A stretch of 64,000 nucleotides of DNA from Domibacillus enclensis. GTDB taxonomy: Bacteria; Bacillota; Bacilli; Bacillales; Domibacillaceae. Below are positions 50,425 through 59,756 of this stretch, piece after piece. The notes under the pieces are model-generated. The model had not been told where the DNA came from and made no database searches. It worked only from the letters and a program-made list of their open reading frames with translations. The DNA lies in the NCBI RefSeq assembly GCF_900156125.1, contig NZ_FTLX01000006.1, positions 226,405 to 290,404 on the forward strand, read 5' to 3'. Position numbers and translations under genes: made by a program. The number at the start of each line of letters is the position of its first letter. Positions within the stretch are counted from its first letter, which is position 1.

Positions 50425-50519
50425 GTTTTTTTAAAGAAGAAAAAGGGTATTCTAGGAAGGTTCGCATACAGGCGTGTGTTGACTGGCTGACGAAGGAAAA
50501 ATAGAGAGGAGTTTTTGCG

Positions 50520-53477
50520 TTGACGGAATACGTGGGGATTCAAGTGAATGGGCGAAAGATGAGCATTCCGGGTGACGTGTCGGTGATGCAGGCATTAAAG
50601 GAACAGGCGATTGACATTCCGAGTGTGTGCTATCATCCGGCGCTTGGCGCAATTGAAACATGTGATACGTGTATTGTGCAGGTGAATGGAGAATTTGTCC
50701 GGTCCTGTTCAACGACCATTCGGGAGGGTGATGTCATAGATGCTGTCTCACCGGATGTAAAAAAAGCACAGGACATTGCAATGGACCGGATTCTGTACAA
50801 TCATGAGCTTTACTGTACAGTGTGTGACTACAATAACGGCCGCTGTGAAGTACATAACACGGTCAAGCAGATGCAAATCGAACACCAAAGCGAGCCGTTT
50901 GAACCGAAGCCGCATGAAATCGATCAGTCGAATCCGTTTTACCGGTATGATCCGGATCAATGCATTTTGTGCGGGCGCTGCGTGGAGGCGTGCCAGGATG
51001 TGCAGGTGACGGAAACGCTATCGATCGACTGGAGCTTAAAACGTCCGCGTGTGATTTGGGATAAAAACTCTGCGATCAACGAATCATCATGTGTATCATG
51101 CGGTCATTGCTCAACAGTTTGTCCGTGTAATGCGATGATGGAAAAAGGAATGGAAGGCGAAGCTGGATTTTTAACCGGTATTCAAAAGCCGACACTTCGA
51201 CCGATGATTGAACTGACAAAAAATGTTGAAACCGGTTACAGTTCGATTTTAGCGGTGTCAGATGTGGAAGCGGCAATGCGGGAGTCGCGTATTAAAAAAA
51301 CAAAAACCGTCTGCACGTATTGCGGCGTCGGCTGCAGCTTCGACGTATGGACGAAGGACCGGAAAATTTTAAAGGTCGAGCCGCAAATGGAAGCACCGGC
51401 CAATGGCATTTCCACCTGCGTCAAAGGAAAGTTCGGCTGGGATTTTGTCAACAGTGAAGAGCGTTTGACGAAGCCGCTGATTCGTGAAGGTGATGTGTTC
51501 CGTGAAGCGGAATGGGAAGAGGCGCTTGCCTTGATTGAAGGGAAATTCAAGCAGGCAAAGGACACCTACGGACCGGATTCGATGGCGTTTATTTCGTCCT
51601 CCAAATGCACAAACGAAGAATCGTATTTAATGCAAAAGCTCGCCCGAGGAGTGATTGGGACGAATAATATCGACAACTGCTCGCGCTATTGCCAGACACC
51701 GGCGACGATGGGCTTGTTCCGTACGGTCGGACACGGCGGCGACTCCGGATCGATTACAGATATCGAGCAGGCAGGGCTGATCATCGTCGTAGGATCCAAC
51801 ACGTCAGAGTCTCATCCGGTTTTAGCGACGAGAGTGAAGCGGTCGCACAAGCTAAACGGACAAAAGCTGATCGTCTCGGATTTGCGAAAGCATGAGATGG
51901 CAGAGCGCGCGGACCTGTTTATTCAGCCGAAGTCAGGAACCGATCTTGTCTGGCTGTCTGCTGTAACGAAGTACATCGTGGATCAAGGCTGGGCGGACGA
52001 GGCGTTTCTAATGAACCGTGTTAACGGACTTGATGAGTATGTAAAAAGCCTGGACAAGTATACGATGGACTACGCAGAGCAGGTGACAGGCCTTCCGAAA
52101 GAAACGATGATTCAGGTGGCGAACGCCATTCATGAATCCCCTACAACGAGCGTGCTATGGGCAATGGGTGTTACACAGCATTTAGGCGGCAGCGATACGA
52201 GCACCGCCATTTCCAACCTTCTTCTCATTACCGGAAACTACGGTAAGCCGGGGGCGGGCAGCTATCCGCTTCGGGGTCATAACAACGTGCAGGGTGCGAG
52301 TGACTTTGGCAGTATGCCGGACCGTTTTCCGGGCTATGAAAAAGTGGCAGACGACGCCGTTCGTGCTAAATATGAAAAGGGCTGGGGCGTAACCATTCCG
52401 GCAAAGCCTGGCATGAACAACCACGAAATGGTGTCCGGCATCCATGCAGGTGATGTGAAGGTCATGTACTTAAAAGGGGAAGACATGGGGATGGTCGATT
52501 CCAATTTAAACTATGTACATGAAGCGTTTGAGAAGCTCGATTTCTTCGTGGTGCAGGATATTTTCTTATCCAAAACGGCTCAGTACGCCGACGTTGTGCT
52601 GCCAGCTGCCCCGTCATTTGAAAAAGAAGGGACATTCACGAACACAGAGCGCCGGATTCAGCGGCTGTATCAGGTGTTTGAACCAAAGGGCGATTCAAAG
52701 CCGGACTGGCAGATTATTATGGACATCGCCAACCGTCTTGGTGCCGGCTGGACGTACCATCATCCGGGTGAGATTATGGCAGAGGCCGCAAGCTTAATGC
52801 CGCTTTATGCCGGCGTAACGTATGAACGGCTGGAAGGATACAACAGCCTGCAATGGCCGGTGGCGGCAGATGGAACCGATACACCGCTGCTGTTTCTTGA
52901 CGAATTTCCGTTCCCGGATGGGAAAGCGAGATTGTTCCCGGTTGACTGGACAAAGCCGCTTGAATATGACGAGGAATATGATCTTCACGTCAACAACGGC
53001 CGCTTGCTGGAGCATTTCCATGAAGGCAACATGACGTATAAATCAAAAGGCATTACCTCGAAAACACCGAACGTCTTTTTGGAGGTTTCACCGGAGCTTG
53101 CAGCCGAGCGCGGTCTTGAAGACGGCACGCTTGTCCGGTTAACGTCGCCGTACGGCAGTGTGAAAGTATCGTGTCTGGTCACAGACCGGGTAAAAGGCAA
53201 GGAAGTGTACTTGCCGATGAATGACTCGGGTGAGGGTGCGATCAACTATTTAACGAGCAGTTATGCGGACAAGGACACGGATACGCCGGCATACAAGGAA
53301 ACAAGCGCTAAAATGGAAATCTTAAAAGCAAAAGGCGACAGCCCGCTGCCGCGCATCAACTCCCGCAATGGGAATCCGCAGCCGCAGATCGGTGTACAGG
53401 TTCAGAAAAAATGGGCACGTGCCGATTATATTTTCCCAGGTGATCTTGTCAAGAAAGGGGCGAACCGTCGTGGCTAA
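50520..53477 (+). CDS. fdhF: Formate dehydrogenase-like molybdoprotein, large subunit
   Basis: A 985-residue multi-cofactor enzyme. The N-terminal part has a [2Fe-2S] domain (C37, C48, C51, C63), a His-Cys3 cluster site (H95, C99, C102, C109) and two ferredoxin-like 4Fe-4S motifs (C148/151/154/158 and C191/194/197/201). The Mo-bis-MGD part then opens with CTYCGVGC and a fourth cluster (C265, C268, C272, C300). The putative active-site residue is C391 (TGC codon, not selenocysteine) in [11 protein letters not shown]. The neighbour residue is Gln rather than the His usual in FDH. It starts at a TTG with GAGAGGAG upstream. fdhD, DUF1641 and an oxalate/formate-type antiporter support a formate role. 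Confidence 0.92.
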   Translation: MTEYVGIQVNGRKMSIPGDVSVMQALKEQAIDIPSVCYHPALGAIETCDTCIVQVNGEFVRSCSTTIREGDVIDAVSPDVKKAQDIAMDRILYNHELYCTVCDYNNGRCEVHNTVKQMQIEHQSEPFEPKPHEIDQSNPFYRYDPDQCILCGRCVEACQDVQVTETLSIDWSLKRPRVIWDKNSAINESSCVSCGHCSTVCPCNAMMEKGMEGEAGFLTGIQKPTLRPMIELTKNVETGYSSILAVSDVEAAMRESRIKKTKTVCTYCGVGCSFDVWTKDRKILKVEPQMEAPANGISTCVKGKFGWDFVNSEERLTKPLIREGDVFREAEWEEALALIEGKFKQAKDTYGPDSMAFISSSKCTNEESYLMQKLARGVIGTNNIDNCSRYCQTPATMGLFRTVGHGGDSGSITDIEQAGLIIVVGSNTSESHPVLATRVKRSHKLNGQKLIVSDLRKHEMAERADLFIQPKSGTDLVWLSAVTKYIVDQGWADEAFLMNRVNGLDEYVKSLDKYTMDYAEQVTGLPKETMIQVANAIHESPTTSVLWAMGVTQHLGGSDTSTAISNLLLITGNYGKPGAGSYPLRGHNNVQGASDFGSMPDRFPGYEKVADDAVRAKYEKGWGVTIPAKPGMNNHEMVSGIHAGDVKVMYLKGEDMGMVDSNLNYVHEAFEKLDFFVVQDIFLSKTAQYADVVLPAAPSFEKEGTFTNTERRIQRLYQVFEPKGDSKPDWQIIMDIANRLGAGWTYHHPGEIMAEAASLMPLYAGVTYERLEGYNSLQWPVAADGTDTPLLFLDEFPFPDGKARLFPVDWTKPLEYDEEYDLHVNNGRLLEHFHEGNMTYKSKGITSKTPNVFLEVSPELAAERGLEDGTLVRLTSPYGSVKVSCLVTDRVKGKEVYLPMNDSGEGAINYLTSSYADKDTDTPAYKETSAKMEILKAKGDSPLPRINSRNGNPQPQIGVQVQKKWARADYIFPGDLVKKGANRRG

Positions 53478-53922
53478 AGCAACCACAACCATTCACCGTC
53501 TTCAATTAAGTGAAGAAGAGCAGCGCCGCCGAGATCTGGAGGAAATCGAAACGATCCTGATTGAAAACAAGGAGGCGCTCGCTTCCTTTTTGCAGCTGTT
53601 GACGGAAGTGGATAAGCGGGGCGGCCTGGAGATGGCGTCCAGCTTGTTCAGCGAGGGAGACCGTGTGCTGGATGTACTCGTGAAGGCTGTCGACAAGCCG
53701 GAGGCAGCCGCTATTTTGAAAAATGGCCTGCTTATGGTTGGCACACTTGGAAAGCTGAATGCAGCCGAATTGGGTCCGCTCGTAAACACGCTAAACGGCG
53801 TGATCAAGATTGCTTCTAAAGTCAGTCAGACACCATCGATCACAAAGGGGAATGGGAAAGGGTGGATGATCGCAGCGGGTCTTGCAGGCGCTGCACTCAT
53901 TTCTAGAAAAATAAGCCGGTAA
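53470..53922 (+). CDS. DUF1641 (YrhD/YjgD-like) protein
   Basis: A 150-residue helical protein of the DUF1641 family with the central [20 protein letters not shown] stretch and a hydrophobic, glycine/alanine-rich C-terminal segment ([13 protein letters not shown]). Bacillus YjgD and YrhD stand next to formate-dehydrogenase-like genes in the same way; the function is unknown, possibly as an assembly or membrane-anchoring partner. The GTG start at 53470 overlaps the fdhF stop by 8 bp with AAAGGGG ahead. Confidence 0.88.
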   Translation: MAKATTTIHRLQLSEEEQRRRDLEEIETILIENKEALASFLQLLTEVDKRGGLEMASSLFSEGDRVLDVLVKAVDKPEAAAILKNGLLMVGTLGKLNAAELGPLVNTLNGVIKIASKVSQTPSITKGNGKGWMIAAGLAGAALISRKISR

Positions 53923-53980
53923 CGAGGGGGATTCCCTCTTGTCGGTCAACTCGGTTGCCAAACGAAAGGGGTATAAGCGT

Positions 53981-55234
53981 ATGGAAAAAGGTAAAAACCG
54001 GTGGCTCATTGCCGCAGCAGCAGTGGGCATTCATTTATCCATTGGCTCCGTTTATTCATGGAGTGTGTTCACGAATCCGTTAAACGAGGAGCACGGATGG
54101 GGATTAACCGAAATCTCGCTCACATTCAGTATTGCGATTTTCTTTCTCGGACTGTCAGCGGCTTTTATGGGCCATTTCGTTGAAAAGCACGGACCGCGAA
54201 AAGCCGGCTTGATTGCTTCGGTATTTTTCGGTCTCGGGATGATCGGGTCAGGCTTTGCCAATAGCATTGATTCCTTGTATTTGCTTTATTTCTTTTACGG
54301 AGCCATGGGAGGCATTGGGCTTGGGATCGGCTATATCACGCCCGTTTCGTCGCTGGTCAAGTGGTTTCCTGACCGGCGCGGACTTGCGACAGGTCTTGCT
54401 ATTATGGGGTTCGGGTTTGCGTCGCTTATTGCAAGCCCGATTATTGCCCGTTTAATTAACAGCATTGGCATCAGCAATACGTTTTATTTACTGGGCGCGA
54501 TTTATTTTGTGGTCATGATTCTTTCCTCCCTGTACTTGGCTCCGCCACCAAAAGGCTGGCTGCCGGCAGGCATGAAGGAAGATCAAACGGGCAAAGAAAC
54601 GAGAAAAACCGATTTGTCTGAACTGACTGCCAATGAAGCGGTGAAAACCGTCCGCTTTTGGGCGCTCTGGTCAATGTTGTTCATTAATGTCACATGCGGC
54701 ATTGCCGTCATCTCGGTTGCGTCGCCAATGGCCCAGGATATTGCTGGTCTTTCAGCGGCTGCAGCAGCAACAATGGTAGGGATTATGGGTTTGTTTAACG
54801 GATTTGGCCGGATTGGCTGGGCATCGATTTCGGATTATATCGGCCGGCCGAATGTATATACAGCATTTTTTGCCATTCAAATTGTCGCGTTTATGCTGCT
54901 GCCGAATTTAACAAATGCCCTTCTTTTTCAACTCGTTGTGTTTATTATCCTGTCTTGCTATGGCGGCGGCTTCGCGTCTATTCCGGCATACATTGGGGAT
55001 TTATTCGGCACAAAGCAGCTCGGGGCGATTCACGGCTATATTTTAACAGCCTGGGCTGCAGCTGGGCTCGTTGGGCCTATTGTTGCATCGAACATCCGGG
55101 AAGCAACGAACAGCTACTCACTGACGCTGTATATCTTTACAGCCGCTTTTGTGGTGGCACTGGTGATTTCGCTGCTAGTCCGTGTAAACATTCGCAAAGT
55201 ACGGGCAGCGAATCAATCCGCCGTGAAGGCGTAG
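53981..55234 (+). CDS. OFA-family MFS antiporter (oxalate/formate type)
   Basis: A 417-residue, twelve-helix MFS protein. IHLSIGSVYSWSVFTNPL is the diagnostic start of the oxalate/formate antiporter family, and GLGIGYITPVSSLVKWFPDR is its second hallmark; FGRIGWASISDYIGR is in the central loop. It probably moves formate or another small carboxylate for the FdhF system. The ATG at 53981 has AAAGGGG with good spacing; an in-frame TTG at 53939 is an alternative. It is the last gene of the formate group. Confidence 0.88.
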   Translation: MEKGKNRWLIAAAAVGIHLSIGSVYSWSVFTNPLNEEHGWGLTEISLTFSIAIFFLGLSAAFMGHFVEKHGPRKAGLIASVFFGLGMIGSGFANSIDSLYLLYFFYGAMGGIGLGIGYITPVSSLVKWFPDRRGLATGLAIMGFGFASLIASPIIARLINSIGISNTFYLLGAIYFVVMILSSLYLAPPPKGWLPAGMKEDQTGKETRKTDLSELTANEAVKTVRFWALWSMLFINVTCGIAVISVASPMAQDIAGLSAAAAATMVGIMGLFNGFGRIGWASISDYIGRPNVYTAFFAIQIVAFMLLPNLTNALLFQLVVFIILSCYGGGFASIPAYIGDLFGTKQLGAIHGYILTAWAAAGLVGPIVASNIREATNSYSLTLYIFTAAFVVALVISLLVRVNIRKVRAANQSAVKA

Positions 55235-55252
55235 CGAGGTAGCATCTGGAAT

Positions 55253-55380
55253 GACCGGAAAACCGTCGCGGATGACCGGAAAATTGCCCAGAAGACCGGA
55301 AACACATTATGAATGACCGGAATAGGTGGATTCCGGTCATCGGCTCGGCGAATCCGGTCGTTTTTGCACTTAATCCGGTC
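55253..55380. repeat. Helically phased dyad repeat array 4 (core GACCGG)
   Basis: GACCGG starts at 55253, 55274, 55294 and 55315 (spacings 21, 20, 21), each followed by A. The inverse CCGGTC ends at 55338, 55359 and 55380 (spacing 21). 55315+55338 and 55294+55359 both give 110653, and 55274+55380 differs by one, so the halves mirror each other around 55326.5. It occupies the gap between the OFA gene and the terminator. Function unknown; the core differs from arrays 1-3 but the design is the same. Confidence 0.78.
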
Positions 55381-55401
55381 ATCCGGCGGCTGAACAAAAA
55401 G

Positions 55402-55434
55402 AAGCGGCTTCCCATTTGCGGGAAGCCGCTTTGT
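55402..55434. terminator. Bidirectional terminator between convergent genes
   Basis: AAGCGGCTTCCC and GGGAAGCCGCTT form a 12-bp perfect stem with an A run on the left (T run for the minus strand) and T-rich sequence on the right. Confidence 0.88.
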
Positions 55435-55437
55435 GCT

Positions 55438-56217
55438 TTATTTCAACAAGCCGACCATTTTCAAGCCGTTTAAAATGCCATCCTCGTGCACATTAGAGGT
55501 CACATGCTTGGCGGCATTCCGTGCATCCTCATGTCCGTCGCCCATCGCTACGCTGTTCACAACCGTCTTCAGCATTTCCACGTCATTTAAGCCGTCGCCA
55601 AACGCATAAATATCCTCGGGTGCGATATCCAGCTTTTCGATGATTTTTTCAATGCCCTTCGCTTTTGAGCCGCCTGCCGGAACGATATCGACAGAATACG
55701 GATGCCAGCGGACAAAGTCGAATTCAGGAAATTGCTTTTCATATTCTTTATCTTCAGGGTCCTGGCAGAAAAGAAGTGACTGATACAGCTCGCGTCCTTC
55801 ATGATACGTTGGGTCATGATCCGGGAAGTAGTTAATTTTCAGGGAATCAATACCTGCTGTTACATGCTCATGCTCCGGCGTATTGGCCTTCATATCTTCG
55901 TGATCCATGAACACAACCGGATGATTATGCTCAACCGCAATGTCCGTTAAGCGGAGCAGGGCTTCTTTGTTCAGCGGATTTCGGTAAAGAGGCTCACCTT
56001 TAAATACAACGTACTGTCCATTGTAGCTCACAAATGTTTCAATGCCCAGTTCCTCACGCAACCCCTCGAACATAAATGGTGCGCGTCCTGTTGCAATCGC
56101 CACCTCATAACCGAGTTCTTTCAGATCCTGAATCGCCTGGCGGGTGGAAGCAGGCAGCTGTTTTTCGTGGTCGTACAACGTGCCGTCTATATCAAAGAAA
56201 ATAATTTTTTGGCTCAT
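55438..56217 (-). CDS. Cof-type HAD-IIB phosphatase (YkrA-like)
   Basis: A 259-residue HAD-IIB phosphatase: motif I FFDIDGTLYDHEKQ, motif II IATGRAPFMFEGLR, the lysine in GSKAKGIEK and motif III FGDGLNDVEMLKTV. It resembles Bacillus YkrA. The family hydrolyses sugar or nucleotide phosphates. It is convergent with the OFA gene and lies upstream of, and divergent from, the aco operon. Confidence 0.9.
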   Translation of the reverse strand: MSQKIIFFDIDGTLYDHEKQLPASTRQAIQDLKELGYEVAIATGRAPFMFEGLREELGIETFVSYNGQYVVFKGEPLYRNPLNKEALLRLTDIAVEHNHPVVFMDHEDMKANTPEHEHVTAGIDSLKINYFPDHDPTYHEGRELYQSLLFCQDPEDKEYEKQFPEFDFVRWHPYSVDIVPAGGSKAKGIEKIIEKLDIAPEDIYAFGDGLNDVEMLKTVVNSVAMGDGHEDARNAAKHVTSNVHEDGILNGLKMVGLLK

Positions 56218-56290
56218 AAAAATCCCCTTCGCATTTTATTTTCCTCTTATATACTAGCAAATGCCAGCACATTGAACAATTGAAATGTCG

Positions 56291-56304
56291 TGTAACCGCT
56301 TTTA
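56291..56304 (+). promoter_or_regulatory. Near-consensus cre upstream of acoA
   Basis: TGTAACCGCTTTTA fits TGWAANCGNTNWCA except for one position. It lies about 30 bp upstream of the -35 box. Acetoin catabolism is under CcpA control in Bacillus; here it is only a candidate. Confidence 0.45.
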
Positions 56305-56332
56305 ATTATCTGAAAAATTAATGAGGATTTGC

Positions 56333-56361
56333 TTGACGAAATAGAGGGACCATATTATGAT
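56333..56361 (+). promoter_or_regulatory. Predicted promoter of the aco operon
   Basis: TTGACG (56333-56338), 17 bp, TATGAT (56356-56361). No sigma-54 -24/-12 (GG...GC) pattern is present, unlike the B. subtilis aco promoter. The start is near 56369, inside the shared operator element. Confidence 0.65.
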
Positions 56362-56363
56362 AT

Positions 56364-56398
56364 TTACAAATGTAACATATAAGAACAAAAGTAAAGGG
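56364..56398 (+). promoter_or_regulatory. Shared 35-bp operator element, acoA copy
   Basis: Blocks TTACAAA, GTAACA, TAAGAACAAA and GTAAAGGG occur here with the same spacing as upstream of gutM (63456-63490). The two are identical at 31 of 35 positions, although neighbouring sequence differs. It begins just after the -10 box and ends at the ribosome site. Two SorC regulators between the operons are the likely binders. Confidence 0.7.
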
Positions 56399-56408
56399 AG
56401 GAAAAATC

Positions 56409-57392
56409 ATGGTAACAAAATTAAGCCTGCCCACCTCAATCACGGATGAAAAGCTGAAGGATTTATATAAAGAAATGTGGCTGATCCGCTACTTTGATGA
56501 AAAGGTCGATCAGTTTTTTGCGAAAGGACTTATTCATGGAACAACGCACCTTTGCGTTGGACAGGAAGCCTCCGCTGCGGGATCGATCGCGGTTCTGGAG
56601 CCAAAGGACAAAATTGTCAGCACACACCGCGGCCATGGCCACTGTATTTCCAAAGAAGGCGACGTCAACAAAATGATGGCCGAGCTGTTTGGCCGTGAAA
56701 CCGGTTACTGCAAAGGAAAAGGCGGCTCGATGCACATTGCCGATGTGGAAAAAGGCAACCTCGGCGCAAACGGAATCGTCGGAGGCGGCATTCCGCTGGC
56801 GGTTGGCGCGGCATTGACGTCGAAAATGAAAAAGGAACAGTATGTGGTGCTTTGCTTTTTCGGGGACGGCGCGTCAAACGAAGGAAGCTTTCATGAAGCG
56901 GTGAATTTGGCGGCAATTTGGGATCTGCCGGTTGTGTTTATTTGTGAAAACAATCAGTACGGCATGAGCGGGCCGGTCAAGGATATGACGCGTGTTGAAC
57001 ACATTGCGGACCGGGCGGCGGCATACGGCATCCCGGGCAAGATCGTCGACGGCTGTGACATGGTCGAGATTATGAATGAAGTGGACGAAGCGGTTCAGTA
57101 CGCACGCGCGGGCAAAGGACCGACACTGATTGAAATGAAAACATACCGCTGGAAGGGCCACTCCAAGTCAGATGCGAAAAAGTACCGTACGCGTGAGGAA
57201 GAAAACGAGTGGAGAGCCAAGGACGGCATTAAACGATTCAAGGAAACGCTGCTTGAAGCAGGTGTATTGACCGAAGACGAAGCGAAGGTCTTGCAGGAGC
57301 AGGCCAAGCAGGAGATTGAAGAAGCAGTCCAGTTTGCGGAAGCGAGTCCGGAGCCGTCGATTGATACGTTAGAAGAAGACGTGTACGCGTAA
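56409..57392 (+). CDS. acoA: 2-oxo-acid/acetoin dehydrogenase E1 alpha subunit
   Basis: A 327-residue ThDP enzyme subunit with the [20 protein letters not shown]hDP/Mg motif, [23 protein letters not shown] and HRGHGHCI blocks. Sequence and size fit AcoA of the acetoin dehydrogenase complex (TPP-dependent cleavage of acetoin to acetaldehyde and acetyl-CoA). Related E1 alpha chains of other oxo-acid complexes cannot be excluded. It is the first gene of an E1a-E1b-E2-E3 operon preceded by a sigma-A-type promoter with the shared operator. AAAGGGAGG precedes the ATG. Confidence 0.88.
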   Translation: MVTKLSLPTSITDEKLKDLYKEMWLIRYFDEKVDQFFAKGLIHGTTHLCVGQEASAAGSIAVLEPKDKIVSTHRGHGHCISKEGDVNKMMAELFGRETGYCKGKGGSMHIADVEKGNLGANGIVGGGIPLAVGAALTSKMKKEQYVVLCFFGDGASNEGSFHEAVNLAAIWDLPVVFICENNQYGMSGPVKDMTRVEHIADRAAAYGIPGKIVDGCDMVEIMNEVDEAVQYARAGKGPTLIEMKTYRWKGHSKSDAKKYRTREEENEWRAKDGIKRFKETLLEAGVLTEDEAKVLQEQAKQEIEEAVQFAEASPEPSIDTLEEDVYA

Positions 57393-57412
57393 AAACAGGA
57401 GGGGTGAAAACG

Positions 57413-58402
57413 ATGACAAAAAGAGAGATTACGTATTTAGAAGCGGTACGGGAAGCGATGAGTCAGGAAATGCGCCAAAATGAGGACGTGTTTATTCTTG
57501 GAGAAGATATCGGTGTGTACGGCGGGGCGTTCGGTGTCACCCGTGGCATGATCGAGGAATTCGGACCGGAGCGGGTGCGCAATACACCGATTTCAGAAGC
57601 TGCTATTTCCGGTGCAGCTGTAGGTGCGGCGCTGACTGGCATGCGGCCGATTTTGGAGCTTCAATTTTCCGACTTCATTACGATTGCGATGGATCAAATG
57701 GTTAATCAGGCAGCGAAAACCCGCTACATGTTCGGCGGCAAAGGAAAGGTGCCAATGGTACTCCGGACCCCGTCCGGCTCAGGCACAGGTGCAGCTGCTC
57801 AGCACTCGCAAAGCTTAGAGGCCTGGATGGCGCATATTCCAGGATTAAAAGTTGTACAGCCATCCACAGCGTATGACGTAAAGGGCTTATTAAAAGCGGC
57901 AATGGATGACGACAATCCAGTTGTTTTTTATGAACATAAGTTACTGTATAAAACATCTGATCAGGTGCCGGAAGAGCAATACTCGATTCCACTTGGCAAA
58001 GCGGACATAAAGCGAGAAGGGACAGATGTGACGCTTGTCGCAACAGCGCTCATGGTGCATAAAGCGCTTGAAGCAGCGGCAGAGCTTGAAAAAGAAGGCA
58101 TCAGTGTGGAAGTGATCGACCCGCGGACGATCGTGCCACTTGATGAAGAAGCGATCATCAACTCGGTCAAGAAAACGGGCCGTCTCATCGTGGCGCATGA
58201 AGCCGTTAAGCGCGGCGGCATCGGTGGCGAAATTGCCAGCATGATTGCGGAAAGTGAAGCATTCGATTACCTGGACGCGCCAATAAAGCGCCTCGGGGGA
58301 CTCGCTGTGCCGATTCCATACAACCCGACGCTTGAAAAAGCTGCAACACCTCAAGTGCCGGATATTATTGCCGCTGTGAAAGAAACCGTTCAAAACAAAT
58401 AA
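57413..58402 (+). CDS. acoB: 2-oxo-acid/acetoin dehydrogenase E1 beta subunit
   Basis: A 329-residue E1 beta subunit: [78 protein letters not shown] and the C-terminal [14 protein letters not shown] are family blocks. It forms the alpha2beta2 E1 with AcoA and binds ThDP at the interface. I chose ATG 57413, 8 nt after AGGAGGGG. The GTG at 57404 lies within that site. The gap to E1 alpha is 20 bp. Confidence 0.9.
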   Translation: MTKREITYLEAVREAMSQEMRQNEDVFILGEDIGVYGGAFGVTRGMIEEFGPERVRNTPISEAAISGAAVGAALTGMRPILELQFSDFITIAMDQMVNQAAKTRYMFGGKGKVPMVLRTPSGSGTGAAAQHSQSLEAWMAHIPGLKVVQPSTAYDVKGLLKAAMDDDNPVVFYEHKLLYKTSDQVPEEQYSIPLGKADIKREGTDVTLVATALMVHKALEAAAELEKEGISVEVIDPRTIVPLDEEAIINSVKKTGRLIVAHEAVKRGGIGGEIASMIAESEAFDYLDAPIKRLGGLAVPIPYNPTLEKAATPQVPDIIAAVKETVQNK

Positions 58403-58418
58403 GAAGGAGGGAGACACG

Positions 58419-59741
58419 ATGCCAAACGAAATTTTCATGCCAAAGCTGAGCAGCACGATGGAAGCCGGCACCCTCCTTCAATGGTTCAAGGAAGAGGGAG
58501 ACAGCGTCGAGATCGGCGAACCGCTTTTTGAAATTATGACCGACAAGATCAATATTGAAGTTGAATCTTATGATGAAGGCATTCTTTTAAAAAAATACTT
58601 TGGAGAAGACGACCAGGTGCCGGTCAATCACGTGATCGGCTACATCGGGACTGAAGGGGAAGCGGTACCGGAAGAGCCGCCAGGGGTGTCTGGTGCGGAA
58701 CAGGAGGAAGAAAAACCTGTTCAGGAAGCTTCACCAGCGCAGGCACCAACAGTATCCGCCGCTGAAGGGGAAAAAATACGTGCCACACCAGCCGCCCGGC
58801 AGCTTGCCCGCACGGAAAACATAACGCTTCAGGAGGTGCAGGGAAGCGGGCCAAATGGACGTGTGCATAAAAAGGATGTTGCCGCTCATACATCAAGCCG
58901 CCCAGCCGAAGCAAAAGCGACACCGCTCGCCCGCAAAATCGCGGAAGGTGAACAAGTGGATCTATCGAACGTGCAGGGAAGCGGGGCCAACGGAAAAATC
59001 GTCAAGCAGGACGTGATTTCCGTGAAGCGCACAACAGATCCAGCCTCTGTCATCTCCACACGCAAAAAAATGTCCGGCATGCGCAAAGTCATCGCCGAGC
59101 GTATGGTGCAAAGCAAGCAGACGGCTCCTCACGTGACGATGACGAGCGAAATCGATATGACAAAGGTGAAGGAGCTGCGCGCAGCGCTTTTGCCGGTGGT
59201 CGAAAAGCAAACCGGCTTCCGCTTGTCGTATACCGAAATTTTGATGAAAGCAACCGCTGCGGCTCTTTCTCGTCACCCGGCTATTAATGTATCGCTTGAA
59301 GGTGACGAAATTGTTCAGCACGGCCACGTTCACCTCGGACTTGCTGTCGCGGTCAATGACGGACTGATGGTGCCGGTGGTGAAGGACGTGCTGGCAAAGG
59401 GACTGGCAGAGCTGACACAGGGTGCCAAAGAGATCGGCCAGCTGGCACGGAACAACAAGCTGCGTCCGGATCAGATGAAGGGGTCGACCTTTACCATCAG
59501 CAACATCGGCATGTATGCAGTGGATATGTTCACGCCGGTCATTAACCAGCCGGAAAGTGCGATTTTAGGCGTTGGCCGGATGCAGGATAAGCCGGTCGCC
59601 GTAAACGGGGCGCTTGAAATCCGTCCGATGATGACGCTTAGCCTGTCCTTTGACCACCGGATTATTGACGGGGCACCAGCGGCGGCATTCCTGACTGAAC
59701 TGAAAGACATTCTGGAAAATCCATACGAGCTGCTCGTTTAA
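58419..59741 (+). CDS. acoC: Dihydrolipoamide acyltransferase E2 (acetoin/2-oxo-acid complex)
   Basis: A 440-residue E2. Residues 1-80 form one lipoyl domain with the lysine in FEIMTDKINIEVES. Next come a linker, two peripheral-subunit-binding domains in tandem (ATPAARQLARTENITLQEVQ, then ATPLARKIAEGEQVDLSNVQ, each followed by GSG-NG), and a catalytic domain with LSFDHRIIDGAPAAAFL (active-site H and D). The second binding domain is unusual for an E2 of this size. It transfers acetyl from acetaldehyde-ThDP to CoA. The 17-bp gaps to both neighbours and strong ribosome sites show an operon. Confidence 0.92.
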   Translation: MPNEIFMPKLSSTMEAGTLLQWFKEEGDSVEIGEPLFEIMTDKINIEVESYDEGILLKKYFGEDDQVPVNHVIGYIGTEGEAVPEEPPGVSGAEQEEEKPVQEASPAQAPTVSAAEGEKIRATPAARQLARTENITLQEVQGSGPNGRVHKKDVAAHTSSRPAEAKATPLARKIAEGEQVDLSNVQGSGANGKIVKQDVISVKRTTDPASVISTRKKMSGMRKVIAERMVQSKQTAPHVTMTSEIDMTKVKELRAALLPVVEKQTGFRLSYTEILMKATAAALSRHPAINVSLEGDEIVQHGHVHLGLAVAVNDGLMVPVVKDVLAKGLAELTQGAKEIGQLARNNKLRPDQMKGSTFTISNIGMYAVDMFTPVINQPESAILGVGRMQDKPVAVNGALEIRPMMTLSLSFDHRIIDGAPAAAFLTELKDILENPYELLV

Positions 59742-59756
59742 GGAGGCGAAACGAAC

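Noticed and set aside
51680..51700. Selenocysteine at the FdhF active site
   Set aside because: The codon is TGC and no in-frame TGA is present.
56330..56400. Sigma-54 promoter and AcoR site before acoA
   Set aside because: No GG-N10-GC pattern at -24/-12 and no AcoR gene; a sigma-A-type pair is seen instead.
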